Part shown: piece by piece, positions 63,086-64,000 of the stretch | Layout of the letters: each line of letters begins with the position of its first letter | How positions within the stretch are numbered: the first letter of the stretch is position 1 | NCBI GenBank assembly: GCA_963811335.1 | Contig: CAWERB010000030.1 | Coordinates: 62,001 to 126,000, forward strand | DNA: 64,000 nt | Source of the DNA: Trebonia sp963811335 | Lineage (GTDB): Bacteria > Actinomycetota > Actinomycetes > Streptosporangiales > Streptosporangiaceae | Direction of reading: 5' to 3' | Program-made: the position numbers and the translations under genes | The notes under the pieces: model-generated | Seen by the model: the letters and a program-made list of their open reading frames with translations, nothing else | Told to the model about the DNA's origin: nothing | Databases searched by the model: none

Positions 63086-64000
63086 TCAGCCCAGCGCGTC
63101 AAGTAGCGGGGCGAGCGCGGCGGGGTCGTCGCCCGGCGCGGTCAGGATCACGCCGCTGACCAAGGGACGGGCCTTGGTGAGCAGGTTGGCCGCCAGCTCG
63201 AGGCCGACGGCCCGGCCGCCGGAACGCCCGGCTCGCTCCATCGCGTCGAGCGTGGAGCCGGGGATGGTCACGCCCGGCACCTCGTGCGCCAGGTAGTCGG
63301 CCTCCTCGAACGAGGACAGCGGCGCGACCGAGAGCAGCAGCGGCACGCCGGTGCCGTCGAGTGCCTCAACCAGCCTGGTGAGCGCGTCGAGCTCGTAGAC
63401 CGGACGGCAGACGAGGAACTGCGCGCCCGCCCGGATCTTCGCCCGCGCCCGCGCCAGCTCCGCGCCGTGGTCCCGCGCCGCCGGGTTGATCCGCGCCCCG
63501 ATGCAGAACGAGGTCCGCGACGTCAGCGCCAGCCCGTTGGAGTCGCGTCCGGCGTTGAGCCCGGCGAGCAGCGCGGTCAGGCCGACCGAGTCCACCTCCC
63601 ACGTCCCGTCGACCGCCGGGTAGTCCCCGTACACCGGCGGGGAGCCGGTGGTCGACACCACCGAGCGGATGCCGAGAGCGTGCGCGCCCAGCAGGTCGGC
63701 CTGCAACGACATGATCGTCTTGTCCCACGTGGTGACCGTGGCGATGGTCTCCACGCCGACGCGCTCCTGCAGCGCCAGCGCCATGTTCAGCGAGTCCATG
63801 TGGGTGCGGGCGTTCTCCCGCGGCTGCACGAAGACGAGCCCGATGCCCCCGTCAGCCAGCTCGGCCGCGATCCGCTCCGCGTCGCCCGCCAGGCCAGCGG
63901 CCTGCGGCGTGATCGAGGCGGACACCACGAACCGGCCGGAAGACAGGTGGTCGGCGAGCGAGCCGGACGCCGTGACGCCGCCGGCCGGCTCCGCGGCGCG
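63086..64000 (-). CDS. Methylenetetrahydrofolate reductase module (YitJ-like), 5' end outside window
   Basis: The frame is open to the window end. SGRFVVSASITPQAAGLAGDAERIAAELADGGIGLVFVQPREN…MDSLNMALALQERVGVETIATVTTWDKTIMSLQADLLGAHALGIRSVVSTTGSPP is the methylenetetrahydrofolate reductase barrel (with the T-x-D-N/T-W region), and FCIGARINPAA and AGAQFLVCRPVYELDALTRLV follow. The upstream linker (EPAGGVTASGSLADHL) suggests a bifunctional homocysteine methyltransferase/MTHFR of the YitJ type. It reduces methylene-THF in the methionine pathway. The left end stops at 63086. Confidence 0.82.
   Translation of the reverse strand, partial: RAAEPAGGVTASGSLADHLSSGRFVVSASITPQAAGLAGDAERIAAELADGGIGLVFVQPRENARTHMDSLNMALALQERVGVETIATVTTWDKTIMSLQADLLGAHALGIRSVVSTTGSPPVYGDYPAVDGTWEVDSVGLTALLAGLNAGRDSNGLALTSRTSFCIGARINPAARDHGAELARARAKIRAGAQFLVCRPVYELDALTRLVEALDGTGVPLLLSVAPLSSFEEADYLAHEVPGVTIPGSTLDAMERAGRSGGRAVGLELAANLLTKARPLVSGVILTAPGDDPAALAPLLDALG

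Noticed and set aside
1..64000. tRNA, rRNA or CRISPR loci
   Set aside because: None could be recognised by eye on either strand; a tRNAscan or rRNA model run would be decisive.

Overview
The window is GC-rich DNA (roughly 70% G+C) with the codon usage, GTG/TTG starts and gene families of a filamentous-type actinobacterium. Mycofactocin genes, LuxR regulators of the large ATP-binding (LAL) type, a translational T-box leader, cytochrome bd with CydDC and a Tat-exported lipoprotein-like enzyme all fit a Streptosporangiales-like or related actinomycete. The species cannot be named from the sequence. Many reading frames are broken by apparent 1-nt indels (about 35 in 62 kb), while long neighbours are intact. 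Draft sequence error is therefore likely alongside some real pseudogenes, and broken genes are described as reconstructed across the breaks.

Layout. 1-6.4 kb: tail of an NDMA-dependent alcohol dehydrogenase, a broken P-loop kinase, an amidohydrolase, a LON-domain protein, a short AspRS behind a T-box with an Asp (GAC) specifier, an AbiEi/AbiEii-like pair and a response-regulator remnant. 6.4-12 kb: a PadR regulator with two badly frameshifted ABC transporter systems. 12-21.5 kb: RidA, a large LuxR regulator, a maltokinase-cap-like protein, an IS4-type insertion sequence beside an iteron-like repeat cluster, and an MFS exporter. 21.9-27.5 kb: a livKHMGF branched-chain amino-acid-type ABC importer. 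27.5-32.5 kb: OsmC-like protein and a mycofactocin locus (mftF, mftC, mftB, the 35-residue precursor mftA, and divergent mftR with palindromic operators). 32.5-34.7 kb: a bizarre cytosine-depleted tract with almost no coding content. 34.8-43.4 kb: mostly single metabolic genes (two VOC proteins, HD phosphohydrolase, glutamate-dehydrogenase-like enzyme, phosphotransferase plus DUF7064-like partner, DUF167, nitronate monooxygenase, mftE, DUF1272). 43.5-64 kb: an energy and redox region with MFS transporters, a LAL regulator, a cydA-cydB-zwf-cydD-cydC operon, a GMC oxidoreductase, a cyclase-family hydrolase, NDH-2, a GH15 glucoamylase-like enzyme, an N,N-dimethylformamidase-like Tat protein and a methylenetetrahydrofolate reductase module.

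How parts fit together. The alcohol dehydrogenase, mftABCF, mftR and distant mftE form one redox-cofactor theme (mycofactocin). mftD was not found. In the right-hand third, cydA, NDH-2, the GH15 gene and an MFS gene share a composite upstream element: a CATCG-N3-CGATG type palindrome plus a second box about 35 nt closer to the gene. This suggests a common regulon linking quinone reduction, the cytochrome bd terminal oxidase and sugar-phosphate oxidation. Independently, a structured repeat with the core GCTTCTTGCTGTTATC recurs at four places on the same strand, once inside mftF. The T-box, the shared promoter element and this repeat are the most interesting non-coding signals.
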